Source of the DNA: Thiothrix sp. | GTDB taxonomy: Bacteria; Pseudomonadota; Gammaproteobacteria; Thiotrichales; Thiotrichaceae | Assembly: GCA_020442915.1 (NCBI GenBank) | Contig: JAGRJD010000014.1 | Location: 40,955 to 104,954, forward strand | Reading direction: 5' to 3' | DNA length: 64,000 nt | Shown here: in pieces, positions 8,082 to 15,178 of the stretch | Layout of the letters: every line of letters begins with the position of its first letter | Numbering within the stretch: position 1 is the stretch's first letter | Translations under genes and position numbers: made by a program | The notes under the pieces: generated by a model | Databases searched by the model: none | The model's input: the letters and a program-made list of their open reading frames with translations, nothing else | What the model was told of the DNA's origin: nothing

Positions 8082-9152
8082 GTGCACAAACGCCCGACGG
8101 CTGTTGCCGGCCTGATACTGCTGGCCGGGCTGCTTCCCGCCGCCATGGCCCAGGTGCTGTTTGATACGCCCCGGACCTTTCAGCTGACGCAAAGCTGTCC
8201 GGCCCATGTGTCCATCCGCACACAGCGCGGTGCTGAAACCCTGTCCCCCGGCCAGCCTTTCACCGCACTGGGGGAAAACCGGGCCCGGAATCCGACCCAT
8301 GTGCTGCTGGCCCTGAACAGTGGTCGCAAGTGGGTGGCGCTCAACTGCGGGCATTATGGCAGCACACCGCCCGTGCCACTGCCAGCACCTGCCACCGCCT
8401 GCCTGCCCTTTTTCGACCGGGAAAACAATCCGGTCCGGGTCCGGGTTGGCGGTCCGGCAGACATCACACCGCCCCCACCGGCCCTTGATGCCTTCGGACA
8501 GGCGGTCACTGCGGTCTGCGGCCCACCGGGGCAGGTGGTCACTGCCGGTGCGTTTCAGGCCCTGATGCGGCGGCATCCGGCGGTGCTGACCCGCACCCGG
8601 CAGTTTACCGCCGGCAGGGTATTCGCCGGACGCCCGGCCCATACCGGCAACGATGGCTATCTGGCCGATCTGGCCGAAGCCTGGTTTGCCGTGCATGCCT
8701 TTGAACACATTTTCTGTGGTGAGCCGCAGGCCAATGGACCGATCGGCGGCCTGCACTACGCGGGGCGTTACCTGCAGCTGCAGCAGAACGGTCAGGCCTG
8801 CCGCATGGACAACCTGCGCCAGAACGAAGTTGTCCCCGGCGTGATCTATTCCATGGGTGTGGTGATGAAAACCCTGGACGGCCATCTGTCACGCTCATCC
8901 ATCAAGGGTTACGGCCTGACCCTGAGTGCTGAAGACCTCCTGAAAGCCGCCACGGCTGCCTTTGCCGCCAATCCGGGTGCCAGCCGCCAGAAAAGCACCG
9001 CCTGCCTGCTGCCGGTGCAGGATGACGGGCACGCCTTTCAGGCGGTATTCGTGCGCCGCCAGACCGGCATCCGCACGTTCTACCCGGACGCCACTCCCGA
9101 TGCACGCACGCCGGCCTGCAGTCAGCCTGTCCGGCTGCCCCCCCTGCCCTGA
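8082..9152 (+). CDS. Secreted EndoU-like endoribonuclease domain protein
   Basis: The 356-residue product begins with a clear Sec signal peptide (hydrophobic LILLAGLLPAAMAQ, cleavage near residue 23) and has several cysteines, so it is probably secreted or periplasmic. Residues 205-245 read HAFEHIFCGE followed 16 residues after the second His by GGLHYAGRYLQLQ. This resembles the two-histidine active site of the XendoU/EndoU RNase family (EHxFxGE ... GxHxW). Candidate catalytic residues are H209, H225 and a later lysine near 275 (SSIKGYG). The start codon is GTG, 3 bp after the acuI stop, suggesting cotranscription. No immunity-like gene is adjacent. The domain assignment is by motif only, so RNase activity is an inference. 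Confidence 0.6.
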   Translation: MHKRPTAVAGLILLAGLLPAAMAQVLFDTPRTFQLTQSCPAHVSIRTQRGAETLSPGQPFTALGENRARNPTHVLLALNSGRKWVALNCGHYGSTPPVPLPAPATACLPFFDRENNPVRVRVGGPADITPPPPALDAFGQAVTAVCGPPGQVVTAGAFQALMRRHPAVLTRTRQFTAGRVFAGRPAHTGNDGYLADLAEAWFAVHAFEHIFCGEPQANGPIGGLHYAGRYLQLQQNGQACRMDNLRQNEVVPGVIYSMGVVMKTLDGHLSRSSIKGYGLTLSAEDLLKAATAAFAANPGASRQKSTACLLPVQDDGHAFQAVFVRRQTGIRTFYPDATPDARTPACSQPVRLPPLP

Positions 9153-9156
9153 GGCC

Positions 9157-9176
9157 GGACAGGCTTCACCCTGTCC
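9157..9176 (+). terminator. Small hairpin after the EndoU-like gene
   Basis: GGACAGG at 9157-9163 pairs perfectly with CCTGTCC at 9170-9176 around a 6-nt loop, 4 bp after the stop codon. There is no T-run, so it may only stabilise the 3' end or act as a weak terminator. Confidence 0.4.
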
Positions 9177-9227
9177 GTGCAGCTGTGCCACAATGGTGGT
9201 TTCTGACATGACCGCCGGAGTTGAACC

Positions 9228-9743
9228 GTGAATGCCGAATTCAAATCCCTGAACATTGCTGTCCTGACCATTTCCGACAGCCGCACGGAAGCCGATGACA
9301 CCTCCGGCAAGCTGCTGGCGGAGCGCCTGCAGGACACCGGCCACCGGCTGGCACGGAAACACCTGGTACGGGATGACCGTTATGCCATCCGTGCCGTCGT
9401 GTCGGACTGGATCGCCACCCCTGATATTGATGCCATCCTGGCCACCGGCGGTACCGGCATTACCGGGCGCGATGGCACCCCCGAAGCAGTCAAGCCCCTG
9501 CTGGACAAGGAAATCGAGGGTTTCGGTGAAATGTTCCGGATGCTGTCCTATCAGGAAATCGCCACCTCCACCCTGCAGTCCCGTGCCATTGCCGGGGTCG
9601 CCAACAGCACCTTCATCTTCTGCCTGCCGGGCTCCAGCGGTGCCTGCCGTCTGGCCTGGGACCAGCTGATTGTGGCCCAGCTCGACAATCGCACCCAGCC
9701 CTGTAACCTGGTGATGCTGATGCCACGCCTGAACGAGGTATAG
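9228..9743 (+). CDS. moaB: Molybdenum cofactor biosynthesis protein B
   Basis: A 171-residue MoaB/Mog-family protein, which adenylylates molybdopterin or acts in that step of molybdenum cofactor synthesis. The family core is visible: [13 protein letters not shown] near the N-terminus, [19 protein letters not shown] in the middle, and [18 protein letters not shown] towards the end. Length and motifs fit MoaB better than the longer MoeA. It stands alone, with a signal-peptide gene upstream and a convergent MarR gene downstream, so other moa/moe genes must lie elsewhere. Confidence 0.92.
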   Translation: MNAEFKSLNIAVLTISDSRTEADDTSGKLLAERLQDTGHRLARKHLVRDDRYAIRAVVSDWIATPDIDAILATGGTGITGRDGTPEAVKPLLDKEIEGFGEMFRMLSYQEIATSTLQSRAIAGVANSTFIFCLPGSSGACRLAWDQLIVAQLDNRTQPCNLVMLMPRLNEV

Positions 9744-9772
9744 GGCAGCACCCTCCCCGCCTGGCCCGGCTT

Positions 9773-10273
9773 TCAGTCCGGGTCCCCGTCGGCATCAGCC
9801 GGAGACAACGGAAGAACCTGCAGCTGCAGGGGAGCACGGCTCAGTTCGTTGCCCGCCTCGGTGGCCTTCTGCAACAGCTGCAGAAACTGGTGCCGTTCGG
9901 CGCTGTCCAGCCCCCGGAGCACAATATCCTGCAGATGCCAGATTTCCGGGCGCAGCTGCTCCAGCAGCGCCTTTCCCCGTGGCGAGACATAAAGCTCCCG
10001 GGCCCGTCGATCGCGACTGCTGATGTTGCGGATCACCAGCCCCTTGCGCTCCAGACGCTCAATTGCCCCACCGATGGTCACCCGGTCGTAGGCAATGGTA
10101 CCGGCCAGTGTCGCCTGATCCATGCCCGGCCTGTCCGCCAGTATGTCCAGGGCTGCAAACTGGATTGGCGTTAATTCCAGTCCCAGAGCCGCCATGTGCT
10201 CGGTAAAAACCGACACTGAAATCTGGTTCAGACGTCTGATCAGGTGCCCAGCCATTCCATAGATTTCCGGCAT
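9773..10273 (-). CDS. MarR-family transcriptional regulator
   Basis: A 166-residue winged-helix protein of the MarR type: helices around AGHLIRRLNQISVSVFTEHM, then LTPIQFAALDILADRPG, the recognition region TIAYDRVTIGGAIERLERKG, and the wing with SSRDRRARELYVS. It is divergently transcribed from dctPQM across a 178-bp gap, so it probably controls the TRAP operon, itself or both, with an aromatic or organic-acid ligand as is common in the family. The ligand cannot be read from sequence. The C-terminal tail is rich in Ala and Asp and probably disordered. Confidence 0.9.
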   Translation of the reverse strand: MPEIYGMAGHLIRRLNQISVSVFTEHMAALGLELTPIQFAALDILADRPGMDQATLAGTIAYDRVTIGGAIERLERKGLVIRNISSRDRRARELYVSPRGKALLEQLRPEIWHLQDIVLRGLDSAERHQFLQLLQKATEAGNELSRAPLQLQVLPLSPADADGDPD

Positions 10274-10330
10274 ACGATTCTCTTGATGGTTTCAAGCCTT
10301 ACCCGGAAGCATAGACAGGAAAAACCAGGT

Positions 10331-10336
10331 TGACAA
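10331..10336 (+). promoter_or_regulatory. Candidate -35 box for dctPQM
   Basis: A perfect TTGACA lies in the marR-dctP gap about 115 bp before the dctP start. The hexamer 17 bp downstream (CACACT) is a poor -10, so this is either a regulated weak promoter or a chance match. Its position makes the surrounding sequence a reasonable place for the MarR protein to bind. Confidence 0.3.
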
Positions 10337-10411
10337 GCATACTTACCATCAGCACACTAGCAACCGGGAGAGGCAATGGCACCATCCGGACCATCGTTTC
10401 ATTTACACCCG

Positions 10412-10435
10412 CTCCGCAGCTGCGGGAGGGTTTTT
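10412..10435 (+). terminator. Hairpin plus T-run in the dctP leader
   Basis: A perfect 12-bp GC palindrome (CCGCAGCTGCGG, within 10412-10428) is followed by GAGGG and five T residues, immediately before the ribosome site and ATG of dctP. It resembles an intrinsic terminator placed in a leader, which could act in attenuation. The arms directly abut, so the real stem would be shorter than the palindrome. Confidence 0.4.
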
Positions 10436-10451
10436 AGTGGAGGAAAAACCG

Positions 10452-11564
10452 ATGAAAATGAATCGCAGATACTTTCTGAACCTGAATCTTGGCCTCGCGG
10501 CGGCGCTCGTATCACTGGCTCTGGGGACAGCACCGGCCCTGGCCGCTGATGTCACCCTGAAACTGCATCAGTTTCTGCCCGCACAGGCCAATGTTCCCAA
10601 GTACGTGCTTGATGTCTGGGCCAAAAAGGTGGAGGAAGACTCCAGCGGTCGCATCAAGGTCACGCATTTCCCGTCCATGCAGCTGGGTGGCAAACCACCG
10701 GAGCTGGTGGATCAGGTCATCGATGGTGTGGCCGATGTGATCTGGACCGTTGCCGGCTATACCCCCGGTCGCTTCCCGCGCACGGAAGTGTTTGAACTGC
10801 CGTTCATGATGACCAATGCCGAAGCCACCTCCCGTGCCTACTGGCGGCTGGCGGAAGAAACCATGATGGATCAGGACTTCAAGGACTTCAAGGTACTGGG
10901 GGTCTGGGTGCATGGCCCCGGCCTGATCCACTCCAGAAATCCGATCCGCAAGGTAGCCGACCTGAGCGGTGTCAAGCTGCGCGCCCCGACCCGCACCACC
11001 ACCTCGCTGTTCACCGAGCTGGGGGCCACTCCGATCGGTATGCCGGTACCGGCTGTGCCTGAAGCCCTCTCCAAGGGCGTCATTGATGCTGCCGTGATTC
11101 CCTGGGAAGTCACTGCCGCCCTCAAGGTATCCGAACTGGTCAGCAACCATACGGAATTTCCGGACAATGCGCTTTATACCACGGCGTTCATCTTCGCCAT
11201 GAACAAGGGCACGTATGACCGGCTGCCGGATGACCTCAAAAAAGTCATTGATGACAATTCCGGAGTGGCATTTTCCGCCTTTGCCGGCAAAACCCAGGCG
11301 GCCTACGATGCCCCTTCGCGCGAGATTGCCGTCAAGCGCGGCAACAACATCATTGAACTGAGCCCTGAAGAGGTGCAGGAGTGGAAGGATGCCAGCCAGA
11401 AAACCATTGATGACTGGGTCAAGGAAATGGATGGCAAGGGGCTTGATGGCAGCGGCCTGTTGCAGCATGCCCGTGACCTGATCGCAGAAGAAACCCAGGC
11501 ACAAACCACTGAGGAACAGGCCGGGGAAGAACCCAAGGAAGAAATCAAGGCCAAAACCGAATAA
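10452..11564 (+). CDS. dctP: TRAP transporter substrate-binding protein DctP
   Basis: A periplasmic solute receptor for a tripartite ATP-independent transporter, usually for C4-dicarboxylates or other organic acids. The signal peptide runs MKMNRRYFLNLNLGLAAALV to about AADV. The mature protein has LKLHQFLPAQANVPKYVLDVW, the ligand-anchoring arginine region VKLRAPTRTTT, and VIPWEVTAALKV. The C-terminus carries a charged Glu/Lys/Thr tail of about 30 residues, which is longer than usual. The ATG at 10452 follows GGAGGA with good spacing; a GTG 15 bp upstream is in frame but less likely. First gene of dctPQM; the substrate is not determinable from sequence. Confidence 0.93.
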   Translation: MKMNRRYFLNLNLGLAAALVSLALGTAPALAADVTLKLHQFLPAQANVPKYVLDVWAKKVEEDSSGRIKVTHFPSMQLGGKPPELVDQVIDGVADVIWTVAGYTPGRFPRTEVFELPFMMTNAEATSRAYWRLAEETMMDQDFKDFKVLGVWVHGPGLIHSRNPIRKVADLSGVKLRAPTRTTTSLFTELGATPIGMPVPAVPEALSKGVIDAAVIPWEVTAALKVSELVSNHTEFPDNALYTTAFIFAMNKGTYDRLPDDLKKVIDDNSGVAFSAFAGKTQAAYDAPSREIAVKRGNNIIELSPEEVQEWKDASQKTIDDWVKEMDGKGLDGSGLLQHARDLIAEETQAQTTEEQAGEEPKEEIKAKTE

Positions 11565-11643
11565 GCCATTGTCGTGCCGGCGCGCCGGTCCCGTGCGGGC
11601 CCGCATGCCGGCGGCGATACCCAAAGAGGAGGGAGACGAACGG

Positions 11644-12228
11644 ATGTATCCGATCATGGAACGGGTGGCCCGCATCATGGCCATCCTCGGAGGGCTGGTA
11701 CTGACAGCCCTGATCATCATGACCTGCGTGAGTGTACTGGGACGTGGCCTCAATACCCTGGGGCATTCCGCTTTCCTGACCGGGCTGGCACCGGGGCTGG
11801 CTGGCTGGTTGGTACAGGCCGGTGTCGGGCCGGTTCAGGGTGATTTCGAGCTGGTTGAGGCCGGTATCGCATTTTGCGTGTTCGCCTTTCTGCCCCTGTG
11901 CCAGCTGCATCGGGGGCATGCCACCGTCGACATCTTCACCAATGCCCTGCCCCGCCCGGTCAATGCCTTCATCATCGCCTTCTGGGAAATCCTGCTCACC
12001 CTCGCGATCCTGCTGATCAGCTGGCGCCTGTTTGTCGGCATGCTGGACAAACACAACTACGCCGAAACCACCTTCATCCTGCAATTCCCGGTCTGGTGGG
12101 CCTATGCTGCCAGCTTCATGGCGGCGCTGGTGGCCTCCATTGTGGCCCTCTACTGTGCTTTCGCCCATATTCAGGCCCTGCGGCAGGGCAAATCCCTCGA
12201 GCCGTCCGGGCAAGGAGCAATCCATTGA
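11644..12228 (+). CDS. dctQ: TRAP transporter small permease DctQ
   Basis: A 194-residue inner-membrane protein with four hydrophobic segments: around residues 10-35 (ARIMAILGGLVLTALIIMT), 65-95, 105-130 (EILLTLAILLISW) and 145-170. This is the four-helix layout of the small TRAP permease subunit. FVGMLDKHNYAETTFILQFPVWWAY matches the conserved stretch of the family. The ATG at 11644 follows AGAGGAGGGAG; the longer in-frame extension from 11569 has no family similarity. It lies between the binding protein and the large permease, as expected. Confidence 0.9.
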   Translation: MYPIMERVARIMAILGGLVLTALIIMTCVSVLGRGLNTLGHSAFLTGLAPGLAGWLVQAGVGPVQGDFELVEAGIAFCVFAFLPLCQLHRGHATVDIFTNALPRPVNAFIIAFWEILLTLAILLISWRLFVGMLDKHNYAETTFILQFPVWWAYAASFMAALVASIVALYCAFAHIQALRQGKSLEPSGQGAIH

Positions 12229-12230
12229 GC

Positions 12231-13541
12231 ATGCTTGAAATGGGGTACTGGTCCTTTCCGGTACTGCTGATACTGATTCTGCTACGCGCCCCGATCGGCC
12301 TGGCCATGCTCATCTGCGGCATCGGCGGCCTGTATTTCGCCACCGACAGCAGCGCCATGTTCATGGCCAAACTCAAGTCGGAAAGCTACTCCACGTTTTC
12401 CAGCTACTCACTGTCCATCATCCCCATGTTCCTGCTCATGGGCCAGTTTGCCACGCTTTCGGGCATGTCCACGGCCCTGTTCAAGGCCGCAGAAAGCTGG
12501 CTCGGACACAAGCGCGGGGGCGTGGCCATGTCGGCGATCGGGGCCTGTGCCGGCTTCGGTGCCATCTGCGGCTCATCGCTGGCCACCGCTGCCACCATGG
12601 GCCAGGTGGCCCTGCCGGAACTGCGTCGTTATGGCTATGCCGGCGGCTTTTCCACCGCCACGCTGGCAGCAGGCGGCACGCTGGGCATCCTGATCCCGCC
12701 ATCGGTGATTCTGGTGATTTATGCGGTCCTGACGGAACAGAACATTGCCAAACTGTTTCTGGCCGCCTTCATTCCCGGCCTGCTGGCCGCTCTGGGCTAC
12801 ATGCTGACCATTTCGCTGTATGTGCGCCTGTACCCGGATGCTGCCGGTACGCGCGAACGCCTGCCCTATCAGGCACGTTTCAAGGCCCTGTTCAATGTCT
12901 GGCCGGTATTGCTGGTATTCCTGCTGGTCGTGGGCGGCATCTACCTGGGCTGGTTCACGCCGACAGAAGGGGCCGCCGTGGGAGCTGCCGGAACCGGCGT
13001 CATCGCCCTGCTGTCAGGCAACCTGAACCGCCGGGTGTTCATGGACAGCATTTACAGCACCGCCAAAAGCACCGCCATGATTTTCTTCATCGTACTCGGT
13101 GCCGGCTTCTACAACGGCTTTCTGGCCCTGACCCAGGTGCCGCAGGAGCTGTCGGCCTGGGTCGTGGGACAGGGCTACAGCCCCTGGGGGGTCCTGATCA
13201 TGATTCTGGTGTTCTACCTGATCTTCGGCTGCCTGATGGACTCGCTGAGCATGATCCTGCTGACCATTCCGATCTTTTTTCCGGTCATCAGCGGGCTGGA
13301 CTTCGGTATGGGGCCGGAACACCTGGCCATCTGGTTCGGCATTCTGGTACTGATTGTGGTCGAGGTCGGGCTGATAACCCCGCCGGTGGGCATGAACCTG
13401 TTCGTCATCAACAGCATGGATCAGGGTACCCCCATGCTGGAAACCTACAAAAGCGTACTGTTCTTTGTCGGATCAGACCTGGTGCGCGTTGCCATTCTGG
13501 TGCTGTTTCCGGCCATCACCCTGTTCCTGCTGCCGGGCTGA
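12231..13541 (+). CDS. dctM: TRAP transporter large permease DctM
   Basis: The multi-helix permease that couples sodium flux to solute uptake. Family signatures include LRAPIGLAMLICGIGGL, SIIPMFLLMGQFATLSGM, GAICGSSLATAATMG, LAAGGTLGILIPPSVI, LGWFTPTEGAAVGA, and VEVGLITPPVGMNLFVI near the C-terminus. Length (436 residues) is normal. I start at ATG 12231; an in-frame TTG at 12225, overlapping the dctQ stop and better spaced from AAGGAG, would add two residues and may be the true start. The perfect hairpin at 13557-13590 ends the operon. Confidence 0.93.
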   Translation: MLEMGYWSFPVLLILILLRAPIGLAMLICGIGGLYFATDSSAMFMAKLKSESYSTFSSYSLSIIPMFLLMGQFATLSGMSTALFKAAESWLGHKRGGVAMSAIGACAGFGAICGSSLATAATMGQVALPELRRYGYAGGFSTATLAAGGTLGILIPPSVILVIYAVLTEQNIAKLFLAAFIPGLLAALGYMLTISLYVRLYPDAAGTRERLPYQARFKALFNVWPVLLVFLLVVGGIYLGWFTPTEGAAVGAAGTGVIALLSGNLNRRVFMDSIYSTAKSTAMIFFIVLGAGFYNGFLALTQVPQELSAWVVGQGYSPWGVLIMILVFYLIFGCLMDSLSMILLTIPIFFPVISGLDFGMGPEHLAIWFGILVLIVVEVGLITPPVGMNLFVINSMDQGTPMLETYKSVLFFVGSDLVRVAILVLFPAITLFLLPG

Positions 13542-13556
13542 AGCAGCCCCCCAAAA

Positions 13557-13590
13557 CCCGCCGGCAGGGAATCACCTCCCTGCCGGCGGG
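13557..13590. terminator. Bidirectional terminator hairpin between dctM and a convergent gene
   Basis: Perfect 14-bp arms at 13557-13570 and 13577-13590 with a 6-nt loop, 15 bp after the dctM stop. On the plus strand it is followed by a pyrimidine-rich tract without a clean T-run. On the minus strand it is followed by TTTT. It can serve both the TRAP operon and the convergent small gene at 13621-13854. Confidence 0.75.
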
Positions 13591-13620
13591 CCTGCTCTCC
13601 CTCTCAAGCCTGACACGGTT

Positions 13621-13854
13621 TCACCTGCCGGGCAGAAATATCAGGGCCAGAATGAAAGTCACGATAAAAACAACCACCAGCAAGGCCGTAAACGCAAGGC
13701 CATCCTCCAGGGTGGTGGAGCAGATTTCAGCAACCTCTGCCGCCGGGTAGCGCTTTTCACCATCCCAGCAGAACATGATCACAAAACCCGCCGTATTTTC
13801 AACCTTGTCGGCACGAAATGTGCGTCCATCCTTCATAATGACCCGATAAGACAT
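13621..13854 (-). CDS. Small membrane protein of unknown function
   Basis: A 77-residue product starting MSYRVIMKDGRTF after a GGGGAAGGGG stretch. Residues 1-50 look like a small soluble beta-rich domain (DGRTFRADKVENTAGFVIMF), and residues 53-75 form one strongly hydrophobic helix ending in FLPGR. A longer in-frame start at 13965 is possible, but its extra residues look non-coding. I do not recognise the family. It converges on dctM and is separated from it by the shared terminator. Confidence 0.6.
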   Translation of the reverse strand: MSYRVIMKDGRTFRADKVENTAGFVIMFCWDGEKRYPAAEVAEICSTTLEDGLAFTALLVVVFIVTFILALIFLPGR

Positions 13855-14046
13855 CCCCTTCCCCTTTGTTGTGTCCTCACTGATGCAAGGCTGTTTTTGT
13901 CTGTCTATACTGGACTGCAGAAAATCCGGACAGTTCCTCAAACACCAGCAGGAGGGGTTGGCCATTCAATCAAAGCAGGCTCCGCTGCCGGGGAGCACGG
14001 TCATCTTTATTTTCACCCTTGTTCACCCTGTTTTTTCGCCTGCGGT

Positions 14047-14664
14047 TCAGGCAGCAACCTGACCAAGCTCCCGACGCGCATGGTCCCACAGCTGCCAGGC
14101 CCCGCTCAGGGCCAGCAGCGCCATGACGCCGGCCACGACCAGGTCCGGCAGGCTGGAAGCGGTACCAAAGACCCCCACGGCTGCCAGCAGCACTGCAATA
14201 TTGCCCAGTGCATCATTACGCGAGCAGATCCACACACTACGCCGGTTGCTGTCCCCGTCACGCCAGGCATACAGCATGGCAGCCACGGTCACATTGGCTG
14301 CCAGTGCCAGCAGCGCGATGCTGCCCATGGTGACGGCATCCGGCAGCTGGTCCGTCCACACCCCCCAGGCAGTACGCCCCAGTATCCACAGCCCGAAAGC
14401 CGCCATGGTCGCCGCTTTCAGCAAGGTAGCTCTGGCACGTACCGCCAGCCCCATACCCAGCACCCACAGGCTGATGCCATAATTGGCGGCATCACCGAAA
14501 AAATCGAGGGCATCCGCCAGCAATGCAGCGGACCCGGCCCGGATGCCGAACAGCATTTCCACGCCGAACATGGCGGCATTGATAAGCAGGGCCAGCCAGA
14601 GGATCACCCGATAACGTCCATGCGGGACCTGCGTTTCTGTACCACAACCACATTGTGAGCTCAT
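14047..14664 (-). CDS. Cation diffusion facilitator-type metal exporter, short form
   Basis: A 205-residue membrane protein starting with a Cys-containing stretch (MSSQCGCGTE) that may bind metal. It then has about six hydrophobic helices. SAALLADALDFFGDAANYGISLWVL matches the D-x3-D metal site region of helix 2 in the cation diffusion facilitator family, and SRNDALGNIAVLLAAVGVF the matching region of helix 5. It lacks the C-terminal cytoplasmic domain found in YiiP/FieF. A MerR-type regulator is divergently encoded 64 bp away, with a MerR-type operator between them, so this is a metal-inducible exporter (Zn, Cd, Co or Pb class). Confidence 0.85.
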   Translation of the reverse strand: MSSQCGCGTETQVPHGRYRVILWLALLINAAMFGVEMLFGIRAGSAALLADALDFFGDAANYGISLWVLGMGLAVRARATLLKAATMAAFGLWILGRTAWGVWTDQLPDAVTMGSIALLALAANVTVAAMLYAWRDGDSNRRSVWICSRNDALGNIAVLLAAVGVFGTASSLPDLVVAGVMALLALSGAWQLWDHARRELGQVAA

Positions 14665-14694
14665 GTCCTGTTCTCCGATCTGTCATTCCGGGTT

Positions 14695-14725
14695 ATGCTA
14701 AACCCTGTAGTCGCTACAAGGTCAA
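14695..14725 (-). promoter_or_regulatory. MerR-type promoter and operator for the metal exporter
   Basis: On the minus strand TTGACC (14720-14725) and TAGCAT (14695-14700) are separated by 19 bp, the lengthened spacer typical of promoters activated by MerR regulators. Between and across them lies a dyad at 14702-14722 with 9-bp arms ACCCTGTAG / CTACAAGGT and a 3-bp centre. The arrangement fits MerR-type activation by DNA untwisting. Confidence 0.85.
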
Positions 14726-14728
14726 GCC

Positions 14729-15166
14729 ATGCCAGCCACACTGACAATCGGAAAACTGGGCCAGGCCTCCGGGGTGAGTGCCGAAACCATCCGCTACTAT
14801 GAACGCAGCGGCCTGCTGCCAGCCCCGGCCCGTTCCGCCAGTGGGTACCGCCACTACACCATGGATGACATCAGGCGCCTGCGCTTTATCCGTCGCGGGC
14901 GGGAACTGGGTTTCAGCCTGGACGAAATCCGCTCCCTGCTGCAACTGGCGGATCAGCCGCAACAGCCCTGTGATGCCGCTGACCAGCTGGTACAGCAGCA
15001 TATCACCGCAGTGGAAACACGCATCCGGGACCTGCAGGCCATCCACAAGGCACTGGTACAACTGGTCGGGTGCAACAGCCCGACTGCAGCGCATTGCCTG
15101 CTGCTGGAAGCCTTGGAGGAGCGGGCCTGCTGTTCCGCAGCGGAAAACGCGGGCCGGTCAGACTGA
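14729..15166 (+). CDS. MerR-family metal-responsive activator (ZntR/CadR/PbrR-like)
   Basis: A 145-residue regulator with the MerR helix-turn-helix at the N-terminus (TIGKLGQASGVSAETIRYYE, SGYRHYTMDDIRRLRFI), a long dimerisation helix, and metal-site cysteines. One is at PCDAADQL near residue 83. Another two are at GCNSPTAAHCLLLEALE near 113-121, followed by ACC. This Cys pattern is that of divalent-metal sensors, not Cu(I) sensors. The exact spacing differs slightly from ZntR, so Zn, Cd or Pb cannot be told apart. It is divergent from the exporter it presumably controls and overlaps that promoter. Confidence 0.9.
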   Translation: MPATLTIGKLGQASGVSAETIRYYERSGLLPAPARSASGYRHYTMDDIRRLRFIRRGRELGFSLDEIRSLLQLADQPQQPCDAADQLVQQHITAVETRIRDLQAIHKALVQLVGCNSPTAAHCLLLEALEERACCSAAENAGRSD

Positions 15167-15178
15167 ACCCCGGCAACC

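Noticed and set aside
7425..8885. 486-codon minus-strand frame over acuI and the EndoU-like gene
   Set aside because: It is antisense to two genes with clear motifs and signal peptide; no recognisable domain.
13855..14046. Gap between the small membrane protein and the metal exporter checked for an RNA gene
   Set aside because: No stable hairpin with T-run, cloverleaf or conserved motif visible.
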